Below are positions 14,701 through 14,994 of a stretch of 14,994 nt of DNA, piece after piece. The position numbers and the translations under genes were made by a program. Positions within the stretch are counted from its first letter, which is position 1; each line of letters starts with the position of its first letter. The DNA comes from CAMBDR01 sp046597185. Its GTDB lineage: Bacteria > Pseudomonadota > Gammaproteobacteria > Burkholderiales > Burkholderiaceae_D. The stretch spans positions 1-14,994 of the forward strand of contig JBKJLF010000417.1 in assembly GCA_046597185.1 (NCBI GenBank). Direction: 5' to 3'. Under the pieces are notes generated by a model, which had not been told where the DNA came from, searched no databases, and was given only the letters and a program-made list of their open reading frames with translations.

Positions 14701-14994
14701 TGATTGTGTAAGTCTTCACGAATTTGTTTGGCAAGAACCAGGCCCGCATCGGCACTTTCCATGACTACATCCAATAAAATCAGGGCAATATCGGACAAAC
14801 CTTGTAATAATTTGAAGGCATCACGCCCGCTATAGGCACTGATGAGTTCGAGCGGGCGGTTCATGAAAGTGACATTGAGCAGGGCAAATTGCGTCATCAG
14901 ATGCACATCTTTATCATCATCGACGATCAAAATCCGCCAAGGCTTGACATTGGTCAGCTTTGGGTCGATGACTGCAATGGGAGCATCTTCTTCG
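11748..14994 (-). CDS. Hybrid histidine kinase with PAS, receivers and HPt (5' partial)
   Basis: Large phosphorelay kinase that runs off the right edge: the frame stays open to the last base (reading ...VKPWRILIVDDD) and has no ATG there. The TTG at 14930 lies inside the first receiver and is not a believable start. Counting from that codon: receiver 1 (1-130, Asp54), PAS 1 (152-260), PAS 2 (272-385), HisKA with His407 in MSHEIRTP, HATPase with N box Asn524, DSGIGM and GGTGLGL, a degenerate receiver (642-752), a true receiver (796-915, Asp847), and C-terminal HPt with His995. No membrane segment is visible, so it is probably cytosolic. In the degenerate receiver the acidic pair is replaced (VAPND) and Ser692 sits near the phospho-Asp position. 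The HPt has HELVGS, with Val in place of the usual Lys. Confidence 0.95.
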   Translation of the reverse strand, partial: EEDAPIAVIDPKLTNVKPWRILIVDDDKDVHLMTQFALLNVTFMNRPLELISAYSGRDAFKLLQGLSDIALILLDVVMESADAGLVLAKQIREDLHNHLVRVVLRTGQPGQAPEQRVIVDYDINDYKGKAELTKQKLFTTVIASLRSYDNLLTIAHSKQALSASQAENNDLKLALDHHANVTITDQDGKIIYANDKFCDISGYSRAELLGQTHRLINSTNHGPEFFSDMWNTIRNGKIWTGEIKNKTKDGEQFWVDSTIVPFLDHEGHPYQYITIDTNITERKLVEEKLLANEARLRRMLEISPIAVSIKRVSDKQRVFVNQCLLDMFHITMEQALSTGPIHFYQDPEEYRAIFERLENEGSILNREIGLLTLNQQKIWVLASYFHMEYEGEPAIMGWFYEITEIQQARKLAESANQAKSSFLSTMSHEIRTPMNGIIGMAELLLETSLAPQQSEFAHIIRDCAQSLMTIVNDILDFSKIEAGKLTIELIEFSLISVIESSLDLLSIKAREKNLALINFIDAKIPAKLIGDPGRLRQILINLISNAIKFTPTGEIQLNCQILQYHDDQYRLRFDIQDSGIGMSNDVTERLFQPFTQADGSFSRKYGGTGLGLSICKRLVELMNGEIGVNSQEGQGSVFWFELTLTAGKHDADQPNWQALAQRKILIVAPNDLQRQNLQRTLQNWGCLTMEAASGVSALGQIAVQTDLDLAIISDEVSDIEAKALAGAIKAIQPALKLVLLHKITDSKATPPEFHAGLSQPIKPSQLLENLQRALQQTALPAVAPVVLQQSAPSPGVVNAALTQYNRPANLSNAAGKYRILVVDDNAVNRKLAKSLLNKLGYHAIDMVENGQMALESCGEHFYHLVLMDCQMPVMDGFIATRLIRSNEQKSNRHTPIVAMTANAVHGDRERCLDAGMDDYLAKPIGPKALQDMLKRWLPENEANPANSSAPNPGDGYVNTCGQIILNPERAQEICGGDNTLYREILHVFIEQTPPVLNRIEQALTQQDYGLAKAAGHELVGSASNIGADQMNGLAKELEEACQMQNNSQCKHLHTELRNAFNTLLQKTQFRIIVPNNNPALH

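Noticed and set aside
14928..14930. TTG at 14930 as the start of the hybrid kinase
   Set aside because: It falls inside the first beta strand of the receiver (RILIVDDD). The frame continues to the window edge, so the gene is cut off, not complete.
1..14994. CRISPR arrays, insertion sequences, tRNA or rRNA genes
   Set aside because: I looked for spaced direct repeats, transposase motifs, terminal inverted repeats and cloverleaf sequences and saw none; the gaps are too short for most of these.

Overview
The window is a proteobacterial chemotaxis locus. Nine minus-strand genes form one chemosensory cluster. In transcription order they are: short membrane chemoreceptor, cheY, a STAS-domain gene, cheA, cheW, a long PAS chemoreceptor, a second cheW, cheR and cheB. 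Gene spacing is tight, from an 8-base overlap between the STAS gene and cheA to gaps of under 90 bases, so a single operon is likely. The combination of a KDPG aldolase (Entner-Doudoroff), a 40H-type chemoreceptor and a STAS-CheA-CheY block suggests a motile Gram-negative proteobacterium, probably beta- or gammaproteobacterial. I cannot name the genus from the sequence.

Layout: 40-669 (+) is eda, ending against a GC-rich hairpin (685-707) shared with the convergent cheB. 707-10827 (-) is the che cluster. 10828-11340 is a 513-base divergent control region with two short palindromes, a direct-repeat array and candidate promoters. 11341-11751 (+) is a stand-alone response regulator. 11748-14994 (-) is a large hybrid histidine kinase (receiver, two PAS, HisKA/HATPase, degenerate receiver, true receiver, HPt). 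Its 5' end lies beyond the right edge of the window. The regulator and the kinase are convergent and share a TTAA that holds both stop codons.

How it should work: the PAS receptor and the HAMP-less short receptor couple through two paralogous CheW proteins to CheA, which phosphorylates CheY. CheR and CheB set receptor methylation. No cheZ, cheC or cheD lies in the window.

Three features stand out. (i) The short receptor carries a CheZ-like QYQDRISQ motif after its signalling domain and sits directly before cheY, so it may be a receptor that also dephosphorylates CheY. (ii) CheA has, between its P2-like and dimerisation regions, two 24-residue repeats that match the MshEN cyclic-di-GMP-binding pattern. 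The first matches fully and the second is degenerate; a 44-residue low-complexity linker separates them. (iii) The long receptor ends in HFKRF, a plausible CheR/CheB tether. Points (i) and (ii) are inferences from motifs and have not been tested.
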